Source: an uncultured Steroidobacter sp.
GTDB lineage: Bacteria; Pseudomonadota; Gammaproteobacteria; Steroidobacterales; Steroidobacteraceae
Assembly: GCA_938008435.1 (NCBI GenBank)
Contig: CALLKK010000018.1
Location: 248,001-312,000, forward strand
Direction: 5' to 3'
Length of the DNA: 64,000 nucleotides
Below the pieces are notes generated by a model, which saw nothing but the letters and a program-made list of their open reading frames with translations, was not told the DNA's origin and searched no databases. Of the stretch, positions 1-12,200 are shown in pieces (within the stretch, counting starts at the first letter, position 1; every line of letters begins with the position of its first letter). The position numbers and the translations under genes were made by a program.

Positions 1-1
1 C

Positions 2-319
2 GCCGGGCTCTTGGCTCGCATCGTCGATGAGACGATCTCCGGCAAGATCGCCAAGGACGTGTTCGAGCTGATGTGGAGCGAAGGTCGCACGGCCGACGAG
101 ATCATCGAAGCCGAGGGTCTCAAGCAGATCACCGACACGGGCGCGATCGAAAAGTTCATCGACGAAGTCATGGCTGCCAATCCGAAGCAGCTGGCCGAAT
201 ACCGCTCCGGCAAGGACAAGCTCTTCGGCTTCTTCGTCGGTCAAGTGATGAAGCAGACCGGCGGCAAGGCGAATCCCGCGCAAGTCAACGAGCTGCTCAA
301 GAAGAAGCTCTCCGGTTGA
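2..319 (+). CDS. gatB: Aspartyl/glutamyl-tRNA amidotransferase subunit B, C-terminal part
   Basis: The reading frame is open from the left window edge, so only about the last 105 residues are seen. They match the C-terminal helical (YqeY-like) tail of GatB: the stretch with DETISGKIAKDVFE, then GKANPAQVNELLKKKL at the end. GatB transfers amide nitrogen to misacylated Glu-tRNA(Gln) or Asp-tRNA(Asn) in the cytoplasmic GatCAB complex, and its tail grips the tRNA. gatC and gatA would be expected to the left but lie outside the window. A strong hairpin follows at 366-397. The identification is good; the true start cannot be seen. Confidence 0.9.
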   Translation, partial: AGLLARIVDETISGKIAKDVFELMWSEGRTADEIIEAEGLKQITDTGAIEKFIDEVMAANPKQLAEYRSGKDKLFGFFVGQVMKQTGGKANPAQVNELLKKKLSG

Positions 320-365
320 GCGGTAGGGAGCGCTCGGCGCTTCCTCGTCTGTCGCGTACGTCGCC

Positions 366-397
366 GGCCGCAAGGCTTGCATTCGCGCCTTGCGGCC
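366..397 (+). terminator. Hairpin after gatB (T-less terminator candidate)
   Basis: An 11-bp perfect inverted repeat (GGCCGCAAGGC at 366-376 with its complement at 387-397) encloses a 10-nt loop in the gatB-hslO spacer. No T-run follows. Similar hairpins follow several other genes in this window, so a termination or 3'-end stabilising role is plausible but unproven. Confidence 0.5.
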
Positions 398-434
398 CCA
401 CTCTTGCACGCTCACCGCGAGCGAGGCTCATTTC

Positions 435-1355
435 ATGCGCGACCGAGATTGCCTACACCGATTCCTTTTCGAGCACTATCCGATTCGTGGGCACTTGGTC
501 CACTTGGATGCCGCATGGCGCGCGGTGCTCGAGCATCGTGAATACCCGGCGGCCATTCGCGACACGCTCGGCGAGGCCGTAGCGGCGTCGGTCCTGTTGG
601 CGGCGACACTGAAGTTCAACGGTACGTTGAGCCTGCAATTGCAAGGGCAGGGGCCGGTACACCTCATGCTCGCGCAATGCACGAGCGATTACGCCGTGCG
701 TGCCGTGGCGCGTTATCGCGAGGCCGTGGACGTGCGCGATCTGGCTGTGATGTCGGGCGAGGGCACGTTGAGCGTGACCATCGAAAGCCCTGACTTGCCG
801 CAGCGATATCAAGGCATCGTGCCGTTGACCGCGGGTCGCCTCGATCGCTGTCTCGAAGGCTATTTCGAGAGCTCGGAACAGTTGCCGACGCGCCTGTGGC
901 TATACGCGAACGAGCACAGCGCCTCGGGGATGCTGCTGCAGAAGATGCCGGCGGGCTCCCTTGCCCAGCGCAAAGATGGTCCGTCTGCCGTTCCGACGCC
1001 GAGCGCGGCGGAGATCGACGATGCTTGGCGGCGGGTTCAGATGCTGGGCGATACGCTCACGCCGCAAGAGATGGAGGGCCTGAGCGACCAGACGATCCTG
1101 CGGCGGCTGTTCGCCGAGGACGACGTCCGTCTCTTCGAGTCGGCGCCGGTGTTCTTCCGTTGCCGCTGTTCCAAGGAGCGCGTCGTGGACATGCTGCGAG
1201 CCCTCGGGCGGGACGAGCTCCGCTCGATTCTGGCCGAGCGCGGCAAGGTCGAAGTGCGCTGCGACTTCTGCAACCGGGCGTACGAGCTCGACGCCGTCGA
1301 CGTCGAGCACTTCCTCTCGCCCCAGGCCTCGGAAGGCTCGGGGCTCCGTCACTGA
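435..1355 (+). CDS. hslO: Redox-regulated molecular chaperone Hsp33
   Basis: This is a 306-residue cytoplasmic holdase that protects unfolding proteins during oxidative stress. The C-terminal zinc switch is visible: a CxC pair (C243, C245) and a CxxC pair (C276, C279) about 30 residues later, as in Hsp33. Under oxidation these cysteines lose zinc and form disulfides, which activates the chaperone. The N-terminal domain has the family stretch EAVAASVLLAATLKFNG near residues 48-65. The start is the ATG at 435, with GAGG at 423-426 about 8 nt upstream; the frame is open further 5' but has no better site. It follows gatB in the same direction with a hairpin between. Confidence 0.95.
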   Translation: MRDRDCLHRFLFEHYPIRGHLVHLDAAWRAVLEHREYPAAIRDTLGEAVAASVLLAATLKFNGTLSLQLQGQGPVHLMLAQCTSDYAVRAVARYREAVDVRDLAVMSGEGTLSVTIESPDLPQRYQGIVPLTAGRLDRCLEGYFESSEQLPTRLWLYANEHSASGMLLQKMPAGSLAQRKDGPSAVPTPSAAEIDDAWRRVQMLGDTLTPQEMEGLSDQTILRRLFAEDDVRLFESAPVFFRCRCSKERVVDMLRALGRDELRSILAERGKVEVRCDFCNRAYELDAVDVEHFLSPQASEGSGLRH

Positions 1356-1381
1356 GGGCGCTCAAGCCCTCGATAGCCGCT

Positions 1382-1412
1382 CTGCCTCAGGAGGCGATGC
1401 CTCCTGAGGCAG
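1382..1412 (+). terminator. Long hairpin after hslO (T-less terminator candidate)
   Basis: Perfect 14-bp arms (1382-1395 and 1399-1412, starting CTGCCTCAGGAGGC) flank a GAT loop 27 bp after the hslO stop. There is no T-tract, so either it is an atypical terminator or a mobile palindromic element. It is among the most stable hairpins in the window. Confidence 0.55.
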
Positions 1413-1520
1413 GCTGTCTGCCAGTCCTATCCAATAACTATCAAAAAGTTACGATTCAGTCTTAGCGCTGCTTCTTAGGAGCAGGCTTCAATCCAGGGCA
1501 ATCCAGCGCACAGCAATCCA

Positions 1521-1588
1521 GGACACGCACCTAATTCGGGACACGCACTGATTGGCCGCAGGGCGGAAATCGGTGTGTGTCCCGAATT
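1521..1588. repeat. GGACACGCAC direct and inverted repeat, possible transposable-element remnant
   Basis: GGACACGCAC occurs at 1521-1530 and 1539-1548. AATTCGGGACACGCAC (1533-1548) has a near-perfect inverted partner at 1573-1588 (15 of 16 positions). A further copy of GGACACGCACC is at 2701-2711 before metF. From memory, sequences of the GTGCGTGTCCCGAATT type border REP-like elements and small transposases in other proteobacteria. No transposase frame is present here. Confidence 0.45.
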
Positions 1589-1702
1589 GATCGTCGCGGC
1601 GCCCGCGTCCCGCCTTGGGCGCCATCTGGCCGCACTCGACGGCCTATGCTGGGTTCAATCGATGCGCTTTGTGACGCCTGTCCGCTGGTGGGCGTAGCAG
1701 AA

Positions 1703-1722
1703 ACATAAAGACTTGTTTATAT
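1703..1722 (+). promoter_or_regulatory. Candidate ArsR-type operator with overlapping -10 box
   Basis: ATAAA at 1705-1709 and TTTAT at 1716-1720 form an A+T-rich inverted repeat in otherwise G+C-rich DNA, extendable to 7-bp arms with one mismatch. ArsR-family repressors commonly bind such sites. It lies 8 bp before the ATG of an ArsR-type gene, so autoregulation is the simplest reading. TATATT at 1718-1723 could be a -10 element, which would put transcription start close to the start codon. Confidence 0.5.
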
Positions 1723-1730
1723 TTTGATCC

Positions 1731-2639
1731 ATGGCGCTTCCATTCCTTTCCGCCGTCTCCGCCCTGCGGGCCGCCGGTGAGCCTTCGCGGCTCCGGCTGC
1801 TTGCGCTACTGGTGCGTGCCGAGCTGACGGTGGGGGAGCTCTGCGAGATCCTCGATCAGAGTCAGCCGCGCGTTTCGCGCCACCTCAAAGTCCTCGCGAG
1901 CGCCGGCCTGCTCGTGCGCTTCCGCGAGGAGCACTGGGTGTATTACCGCGTGCCTGCGAGCGGCGAAGCGAGCGCGATCGTCGAGCAGCTCTTGTCGCTC
2001 GCGAATGCTGAGGACAGCGTCTTCGTGCGCGATCGCCAGCGTATGGAGCGCGTGATTGCCGAGCGTGCGCGCCGCGCGACGAACGAAGTGGGCGGCGCGA
2101 ACGCCGCGCTGCCCGAGGAAATCGCTGCCATCGTCCTGCGCGAGTTCGCCGATGTGCCCGTGGGCGTCCTGCTCGACGTCGGCACGGGCAGCGGGCATCT
2201 GCTCGAGCTGCTCGCGCCGCATGCAACGCGCGCCGTCGGCATCGATATCTCGACCGACGCCTTGCGCCTCGCCCGCACGAACGTTCACGGCGCAGGCCTG
2301 CGTCACTGCGAGCTGCACAAGGGTTCGATGTATGACCTGCCGTTTGCGGAAGCGACGTTCGACACCGTGACCGTCGATCGCATGCTGGCGACGGCGGAGC
2401 GACCGCTCGCTGCGCTCGCCGAGATCGCGCGTGCCGTTCGCAGCGGCGGCAGGCTCGTCGTGATCGAAGACTTCGATCAGCTGCAGGACTCCGCAGGCGG
2501 CAATCCCATCAAGACCGTGCGCGAGTGGATGACCGCGAATGGCTTTACGTGCCGACGCATTCACCCGATCGATACGGGCTCAGCGCACCTGATCGTTGCA
2601 TTAGGCGAGCGCGGCGACCGTGCGGTCGCCGCGGCATGA
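1731..2639 (+). CDS. ArsR-family regulator fused to a SAM-dependent methyltransferase domain
   Basis: The 302-residue protein has an ArsR winged helix (about residues 8-90, recognition region SQPRVSRHLKVLASAGL) followed by a class I methyltransferase domain with the SAM-binding motif LLDVGTGSGHL at 147-157. Such fusions are often found beside methionine-cycle genes, and metF and metH follow in the same direction. A role in sensing SAM or S-adenosylhomocysteine is therefore likely but inferred. An A+T-rich inverted repeat sits just upstream. No Shine-Dalgarno sequence precedes the ATG, and a -10-like TATATT ends 7 bp before it, so the message may be leaderless. Whether the methyltransferase domain is catalytic cannot be told from sequence. 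Confidence 0.85.
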   Translation: MALPFLSAVSALRAAGEPSRLRLLALLVRAELTVGELCEILDQSQPRVSRHLKVLASAGLLVRFREEHWVYYRVPASGEASAIVEQLLSLANAEDSVFVRDRQRMERVIAERARRATNEVGGANAALPEEIAAIVLREFADVPVGVLLDVGTGSGHLLELLAPHATRAVGIDISTDALRLARTNVHGAGLRHCELHKGSMYDLPFAEATFDTVTVDRMLATAERPLAALAEIARAVRSGGRLVVIEDFDQLQDSAGGNPIKTVREWMTANGFTCRRIHPIDTGSAHLIVALGERGDRAVAAA

Positions 2640-2749
2640 ACCGGAGCACAGCGGGATCGCGCGAGCACACGATCCGATCGCGGCGACGCAAGCGCGATCG
2701 GGACACGCACCGACACTTCGAACAACGCAAGCTCATCGGAGCACAGAAC

Positions 2750-3682
2750 ATGGCCATCGAGGACATCAAGGCACGAATCGGCGAGGCGGTGTCGCGTCTG
2801 CGTACGCGGCCGGTCGTGTCTTTCGAATTCTTCCCGCCGAAAGACGAGGTGATGGAGCAGACGCTCTGGTGTTCCATCGAGCGCTTATCGCCGCTCAAGC
2901 CGCGCTTCGTGTCCGTGACGTATGGCGCCGACGGTTCGACACGCACGCGCACGCACGGCATCGTGACGCGCATTCAGGAGACGACCTCGCTCACGGCCGC
3001 ACCGCATCTGACCTGCGTGGGCGCACCGAAGGAGGAGATCCTCGACATCGCGCGCAATTACTGGCAGCACGGCATCCGGCACATCGTCGCGTTGCGCGGC
3101 GATCCGCCGCAGGGCGCAGGCAGCAAGTACGTGCCGCATCCGGGAGGCTTCCCGTTTGCCGTCGATCTCGTCAAAGGGCTCAAGTCCGTTGCGGACTTCG
3201 AGATCTCGGTGGCGGCCTACCCCGAGACGCATCCCGAAGCGCCTAGCGAGGCATTCGATCTCGACAATCTCAAGGCGAAGATCGATGCGGGTGCCGCGCG
3301 CGCGATCACGCAGTTCTTCTTCGATCCGACGCTGTATCTGCGCTTCCGCGACCGCTGCGCCGCGCATGGCATCAATGCGTCGATCGTGCCGGGCATTCTG
3401 CCGATCACTCGCTTTCCGCAAATGCTGCGCATGGCGCAGCGCTGCGGCGCATCGGTGCCGCAGTGGCTCGTCGATCGTTTCGACGGGCTCGATGAAGATC
3501 CCGAGACGCGGCGTATGATCGCGGCGGCCGTCGCGATCGAGCAGGTGCAGCAGCTACAGCAGCACGGCGTGGAAGAATTCCACTTCTACACGCTCAATCG
3601 CTACGAGCTCACGTACGCCATCTGTCATGCGCTCGGCGTACGTCCGCAACCGAGCGGCTCGTCCGTCGCCTGCGCCAGCTAG
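2750..3682 (+). CDS. metF: Methylenetetrahydrofolate reductase
   Basis: This 310-residue flavoprotein reduces 5,10-methylene-THF to 5-methyl-THF, the methyl donor used by MetH. The N-terminal motif SFEFFPPK contains the conserved Glu (E26). Later family segments include HLTCVGAPKEEI, the HIVALRGDPP loop, AITQFFFDP, and the C-terminal EEFHFYTLNR. The length is normal for bacterial MetF. The frame is open well upstream, but the ATG at 2750 is preceded by GGAG at 2738-2741 and gives the expected N-terminus. It lies 110 bp after the regulator gene and 48 bp before metH, suggesting one transcription unit. Confidence 0.97.
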   Translation: MAIEDIKARIGEAVSRLRTRPVVSFEFFPPKDEVMEQTLWCSIERLSPLKPRFVSVTYGADGSTRTRTHGIVTRIQETTSLTAAPHLTCVGAPKEEILDIARNYWQHGIRHIVALRGDPPQGAGSKYVPHPGGFPFAVDLVKGLKSVADFEISVAAYPETHPEAPSEAFDLDNLKAKIDAGAARAITQFFFDPTLYLRFRDRCAAHGINASIVPGILPITRFPQMLRMAQRCGASVPQWLVDRFDGLDEDPETRRMIAAAVAIEQVQQLQQHGVEEFHFYTLNRYELTYAICHALGVRPQPSGSSVACAS

Positions 3683-3730
3683 ACGTCCTGCCTCGTTGTT
3701 CCCGGCCTGCAGCCTTACACGGATGCCGTC

Positions 3731-7444
<3,714 letters not shown>

Positions 7445-7505
7445 GCAGGGCGCCGGGCTCTGAGCCCTGGGCCGTGGCTGGACGGTGATCTCCGTGAGAA
7501 GGAGG

Positions 7506-7635
7506 GCGCTTCGCGTCGAGGAAGCCTTCGCTTCACTTCCGCCGGGAATGCGCTTCGTGTCAGGGAGGTTGCCTCTTGCTACAGCCTAGGGCCTACGGCC
7601 TACAGCCCGACCAAGACGCTGCACGTCAAGGAGAG
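7506..7635 (+). repeat. GCGCTTCGYGTCARGGAGG-type degenerate repeats
   Basis: Units begin at 7506 (GCGCTTCGCGTC), 7550 (GCGCTTCGTGTCAGGGAGG) and about 7618 (a degenerate form ending CGTCAAGGAG). The 12-mer GCGCTTCGCGTC recurs at 14793 in another spacer that also carries heptad tracts. The units are interspersed with heptad tracts rather than tandem. Confidence 0.5.
7579..7606 (+). repeat. Heptanucleotide tract, CTACAGC type, 4 units
   Basis: Four consecutive 7-mers are in register: CTACAGC (7579), CTAGGGC (7586), CTACGGC (7593) and CTACAGC (7600). The tract is preceded by GCCTCTTG, as is the tract at 59591. Confidence 0.75.
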
Positions 7636-7639
7636 TGCC

Positions 7640-7667
7640 GTAGCCTGTAGCCTGTAGTCCGTCGTCC
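7640..7667 (-). repeat. Heptanucleotide tract, inverted orientation, about 4 units
   Basis: On the plus strand the units are GTAGCCT (7640), GTAGCCT (7647), GTAGTCC (7654) and GTCGTCC (7661). On the minus strand they read as CTACAGG-type units, so this tract is inverted relative to the one at 7579. CTACGGC at 7593 and GCCGTAG at 7637 could pair. Confidence 0.7.
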
Positions 7668-7713
7668 ATCGTCTTTTCTTCAAGCAGCGCGCAGAGCACG
7701 TTACTTCTCAAAA

Positions 7714-7740
7714 GCCCAGCGCCCAGAGCCCAGCGCCCAT
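7714..7740 (-). repeat. Heptanucleotide tract, GGGCGCT type, about 4 units
   Basis: The units are GCCCAGC (7714), GCCCAGA (7721), GCCCAGC (7728) and a partial GCCCAT (7735). The minus strand reads as alternating GGGCGCT and GGGCTCT. This is the second sequence class of the same 7-nt periodic family. Confidence 0.7.
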
Positions 7741-7842
7741 AGTGAAGGCGCGCTGCGGAAAACCGCGATATGTATACACCCGTCGGTCGCCGCGACCGCT
7801 TGTAGAATGAGCCGAGCAATGCTCAGCTCATGGCGGTGAGGC

Positions 7843-8559
7843 ATGGCAGGCGCGTCGAAGGTCTACCCGAACGCGAAAGCGGCGCTCGACGGCATCGTCG
7901 CCGACGGCATGACCATCATGTGCGGCGGCTTCGGGCTGTGCGGCATTCCCGAGAATCTCATCCTCGCCCTGCGCGATACCGGCGTGCGCAATCTCACGGT
8001 CATCTCGAACAACGCCGGTGTCGACGGACAAGGGTTGGGTCTGCTGCTCGAAACGCGGCAGATCAAGAAGATGATCTCTTCGTATGTCGGTGAGAACCGG
8101 GAATTCGAACGTCAGTTTCTCGCCGGCGAGCTCGAGATCGAGTTCAATCCGCAAGGCACCTTGGCGGAGCGCATTCGTGCGGGCGGCGCTGGAATCTACG
8201 GCTTCTACACGAAGACCGGCGCCGGGACCGTCGTCGCCGAGGGCAAGGAGACGCGCGTCGTCGACGGTCAGACCTACATTCTCGAGACGGGACTGACGGC
8301 CGACATCGCATTGGTGAAGGCTTGGAAAGGCGATACCGAGGGCAATCTCGTGTATCGCAAGACGGCGCGTAATTTCAATCCCGTCATGGCCACGGCTGCG
8401 CGCATCACCGTCGCGGAAGTCGAGCATCTCGTCGAGCCGGGCGAGCTCGATCCCGATTGCATCCACACTCCCGGGATCTACGTCAAACGCATCATCCAGG
8501 GAGAGCGCTACGTCAAAGCCATCGAGCAACGCACCGTGCGCAAGCGCGGCGTTGCCTGA
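7843..8559 (+). CDS. scoA: 3-oxoacid (succinyl-CoA) CoA-transferase subunit A
   Basis: This 238-residue protein is the A half of the heteromeric transferase that activates acetoacetate with CoA from succinyl-CoA. The family N-terminal loop GGFGLCGIPE is at residues 28-37, and the sequence around FYTKTGAGT and GQTYILETGL fits SCOT-A. The ATG at 7843 has GGTGAGG directly upstream. The B subunit follows 10 bp after the stop, so the pair is cotranscribed. Acetoacetate is an end product of leucine degradation, which fits the liu genes further along. AtoD-type enzymes using other acyl-CoA donors are close relatives. Confidence 0.93.
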   Translation: MAGASKVYPNAKAALDGIVADGMTIMCGGFGLCGIPENLILALRDTGVRNLTVISNNAGVDGQGLGLLLETRQIKKMISSYVGENREFERQFLAGELEIEFNPQGTLAERIRAGGAGIYGFYTKTGAGTVVAEGKETRVVDGQTYILETGLTADIALVKAWKGDTEGNLVYRKTARNFNPVMATAARITVAEVEHLVEPGELDPDCIHTPGIYVKRIIQGERYVKAIEQRTVRKRGVA

Positions 8560-8569
8560 GAGAGCAGCG

Positions 8570-9205
8570 ATGCCTTGGACACGCGAGCAACTGGCCCAAC
8601 GAGCCGCACGCGAGCTGCGCGACGGCTACTACGTCAACTTGGGCATCGGCATTCCGACGCTCGTCGCGAACTACATTCCGCCCGACATGAAGGTCGTGCT
8701 CCAGTCCGAGAACGGCATGCTCGGCATGGGGCCGTTCCCGTACGAGGGAGAGGAAGATCCCGACCTCATCAATGCGGGCAAGCAGACGATCACGGAGCTG
8801 CCGACAACGTCGTACTTCTCGTCGGCGGACAGCTTCGCGATGATCCGCGGCGGGCACATCGATTTGTCGATTCTCGGCGCGATGGAAGTCTCGGAGCAGG
8901 GCGATCTCGCCAATTGGATGGTACCCGGCAAGATGGTCAAGGGAATGGGCGGCGCGATGGATCTGGTCGCAGGCGCCAAACGCATCGTCGTCGTGATGGA
9001 ACACACGGCGAAAGACGGCACGCCGAAGCTCAAACCGCGCTGCGAGCTGCCGCTCACCGGCTCGCGCGTCGTCGACATGGTCATCACGGATCTTGCCGTG
9101 TTTGCCCGCACGGATCGGCGCTCGCGTTTCAAGCTCATCGAGCTTGCGCCAGACGTTACGCTGGATGAGGTCCGCGCCAAGACGACGGCGCAAGTGGACT
9201 ACTGA
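8570..9205 (+). CDS. scoB: 3-oxoacid (succinyl-CoA) CoA-transferase subunit B
   Basis: This 211-residue catalytic partner of ScoA carries the SENGMLGMGP loop; the Glu at residue 47 is the family nucleophile that forms the acyl-CoA thioester intermediate. YVNLGIGIPTLVANY near the N-terminus is also typical. The ATG at 8570 gives the expected start MPWTREQ, and an in-frame upstream start would overlap scoA. The gene lies 10 bp after scoA. The product with ScoA is acetoacetyl-CoA, which the thiolase at 24116-25294 could cleave to two acetyl-CoA. Confidence 0.95.
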   Translation: MPWTREQLAQRAARELRDGYYVNLGIGIPTLVANYIPPDMKVVLQSENGMLGMGPFPYEGEEDPDLINAGKQTITELPTTSYFSSADSFAMIRGGHIDLSILGAMEVSEQGDLANWMVPGKMVKGMGGAMDLVAGAKRIVVVMEHTAKDGTPKLKPRCELPLTGSRVVDMVITDLAVFARTDRRSRFKLIELAPDVTLDEVRAKTTAQVDY

Positions 9206-9233
9206 GTGTATGGTGCGACGCTGAAAGCGCGGC

Positions 9234-12200
9234 TTACGCGGCCGCCACCTGTGCCAGGGTGGCATCGATTGCCGAGAGCGAAGCGCGTGCGTTCATGCGC
9301 ATCCAATCCTCGCGCAATGTCTCGAGCCCGGCGCGCGTTGCGGCGATGTCGATACCCTCGCCATGGTCGGCGAGCAAACGCGCGCGTTGAATGAGCAGCG
9401 TCGTGAACGGCAACGGTTCGGCCGCCGTATAGGCCTCGAGTGCGTCGGCATAGCGGCGCGCTTCGCTCCAGTTCGATTGCTGGAGGCTCACTTCGATCGC
9501 GTGCAGATAGAAATTGAAATAGCAGTGGCTCACGCATCCGGCGGCGAGCAACGACTCTCCTTCGGCAAGCGCCTTGGCGCGTTCGGCGGCATTCGTGGTC
9601 GTGCGCGCGACCAAGCTGAGCAGCACGGGACCGCAGTACGACATGCCGGTTTCGCGGCTGATCTGCACACCTTCTTGTGCGAGTTGTAGCGCTGTTTCGC
9701 GCTCGCCGAGGCCCAATGCCGCACCCGAGAGGATGCCGCTGCATTCGGCCTGGAAGCGCCGCGCGCCGAGTTGCCTGGCAAGATCGAGCGCGCGGGTCGC
9801 GAGTGCACGAGCATCTTCGTACTGGGCCTGCAGCAGGAACCCTTCGCAGAAACAGACGGAGACGACCATTTCGTTGCGCGTATCGCCGATGCGCCTCGCC
9901 AGATCGAGCGCTTCCTTCAAGTACTCGCGTCCGGCGTTCGGCGTACCGTAGTAGGTTTCCGTGATGGCGAGCATCGGCAGATTCGCAAGCAGCACGCCGG
10001 CCAAGTTGTTGGCGCGCGCTTCCTGTACGCACTGCGCAAAGTGTCGTCGTGCCGTGATGATCTGGCCACGCTGATAGTACGCATCGCCAAGACCGCCCAA
10101 CGCGCGGGCGACTTCGAGCGGCGAATTGGCAGCAAGCGCATGGCGGTAGGCTTGTTCGTGAGCCGCGAGACATGCGTCGAATCGTCCGAGCGGGAACAGC
10201 AGATTGCCCCGCAGCGTGTCGATCTGCGCGTGCGTGCGTGCATCGACGCTGTCGTGCCACTGAGTCTCCGCGCGATCGAGCGCATCGAGCGCCTCTTCGT
10301 GACGATCGAGGATGCGAAGCGCCGAGGCGATGCCGAACCAAGCTCGGCCACGTCCCGCCGGATCGACAGCGAAGTCGAGCGATTCGCGATAGGCCGTCAG
10401 CGCATCGTGCGTGCGCCCGAGTTGCAGCAGCAGCTCGCCGACGAGCGCGCTCGTCGAGCTGAGGAGTGCCGCCTCGCGGGTCAGCGCGGCCGCCTTCTGG
10501 GCAAGTACCAGCGCGCGCTCGAATCGCAGTGCCTGTTGCTCGGCGCGTGCGGCGCGGGCGTAGGCGGCGGCCGCGCCCTCATCCTGTGCCGCCGCCAAAT
10601 GCTCGGCATGGAGCGCCAAGTCGCGTTCTTCGAGCCACGCAGCCGCCGTGCGATGCAGCTCGCGACGATGGGACTTGAGGATCGACTCGTAGATGGCGTC
10701 GCGAAAGAGCGCGTGCGCAAATTGCAGTCGCGCCCCGTCGTGGCGCACGAACCCGTGATCGATCAGAACCGTCGGCTCGTACTGCGCATCGCCGATCATG
10801 TGGCGCAGCGCGGCGGTGCACGACTCCTGACCGAGCACCGCCGCGGCCTGCAGCGCGCGATGATCGAGATCCGGCAACCGGTCGGCGCGCGCGAGCACGA
10901 GCGTACGCACCGAGCCGGGCAAGGCATCGCTTCCCGCTTGCGCAGCGCGCAGCAGCTGATCGAGAAAAAGGGGATAGCCCTCCGCGCGTTCGATACAGGC
11001 GGCGACGGTTTCCGCGGGCAACTCCGGATAGAAGGCGGCCAACTCTTCGGCTTCGTCGTGCGCAAGGGGCGCAAGATCGAGCGTCGTTACCGGACACCCG
11101 CGCGCACGTGCACGCCAAGTCGAGCCGATCGGATCGCCTTCGGGACGCGTGGTCATGATGAAGAGGATCGGGCAGTTCGCGACCGTCGCAGCGATTTCGC
11201 CCAAGCGCGCAAGCTCGTCGGCATCGGCCCAGTGAACGTCTTCGACGATGAGCAGGAGCGGTGCACGTTGCGCAGCCCACTCGATGAGCTGGCTGAGCGC
11301 GAGCGCGCGGCCGCGCTGTCGCGTCGCAGGATCCATCGCAGCTTCCAGCGCAGCCAGCTCGCGATCGAGCGGCGCATCGATCAGATCGCTGAGGAATATT
11401 GCCTGATCCACGCTGCCGCCGCGCGCCGCGAGCACTCGCTGTACGGCGGCGCTCCGCTGCAGGTTCGTCGCGCCCAAATCGGCGCCCATCAGGCCCAATG
11501 CCAGCGTCGTGATCGGTCCGCGCCCCGGCGATTGTCCGAAGTCGAAGATCTGTGCCCGGTGGACCTCGACGCCGCGTTCCAGCGCCGCGTTGGCGACTGC
11601 TTCGACGAGGCGAGACTTGCCGATGCCTGCTTCGCCGCGCACGACGATGGAGCGTCCGTGACGGCTGGTGCGGCAGCGATCGAGCGCCGCGAGCACCATC
11701 GCGAGCTCGGGCCGGCGGCCGACGAAGGGAAGCGCGCCTTCGCGAGCGGCGCGTAAACGCTCGAGCGACCACGCAGTGCATGCGAGATCGTCTGCCTCGA
11801 CACGCGTGCAGCTCACGCGCTCGCCGAGCGCTTGTCGCAGCTCGTCGGAAATGAGAATCTCGCCGTTTTGCGCGCGGCTTGCGAGCGTGTGGGCGAGATG
11901 GGTCGGGCGGCCGCTCAACGGAAACAGCGCAGCAGCCGGCAAGACCTGTCCGTTCGCGATGCCGATTTGCAGCGACAGCGGCGCCGCGACCGGCCACGGT
12001 TCGTGGCGCACCGATTCCTTGAGCATGAGTGCAGCGCGCACAGCGCATTCGGCTTCGTTGCCGTAGGCGTTGGGCACGCCGAAGACAGCAAGCACATTCG
12101 AGCCGACGCGCCGGTCGGTCGTGCCGCCGAACTCTTTGACGACGGCGTGCACGCGTTCTTGGAACGCGTTCGTGAGTGTCAGCGCATCTTCGGGGTCGAG

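Larger units (their letters stand above)
1356..1730. other. 375-bp spacer with hairpin, repeat remnant and operator-like site
   Basis: No gene is visible here. The spacer holds a 14-bp perfect hairpin (1382-1412), a cluster of AATCCAG direct repeats around 1490-1520, a GGACACGCAC repeat with an imperfect inverted partner (1521-1588), and an A+T-rich inverted repeat just before the next gene (1703-1722). Confidence 0.7.
7445..7842. other. 398-bp repeat-rich spacer between metH and scoA
   Basis: No gene is visible here. The spacer is packed with two kinds of short degenerate repeat: GCGCTTCGYGTCA-type units (7506-7635) and three heptanucleotide tracts (7579-7606, 7640-7667, 7714-7740). A -10-like TAGAAT at 7803-7808 could serve scoA, but no convincing -35 box is seen. 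Confidence 0.7.

Noticed and set aside
1620..3730. SAM, SAH or cobalamin riboswitch upstream of metF or metH
   Set aside because: Spacers are short (110 and 48 bp) and lack the conserved cores of these riboswitches; the ArsR-type operator explains regulation better.
7490..7680. Short plus- and minus-strand open frames between metH and scoA
   Set aside because: They are built from repeat sequence, lack similarity to anything recognised and have no consistent ribosome-binding sites.
7579..7740. CRISPR array
   Set aside because: The repeats are 7 nt long, contiguous and degenerate, with no 20-40-nt repeats separated by unique spacers and no cas genes.
9771..11756. Long open frame on the plus strand opposite the BTAD regulator
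   Set aside because: High G+C content creates long antisense frames. Its product is Arg-rich with no recognisable domain, and the opposite strand encodes clear domains.
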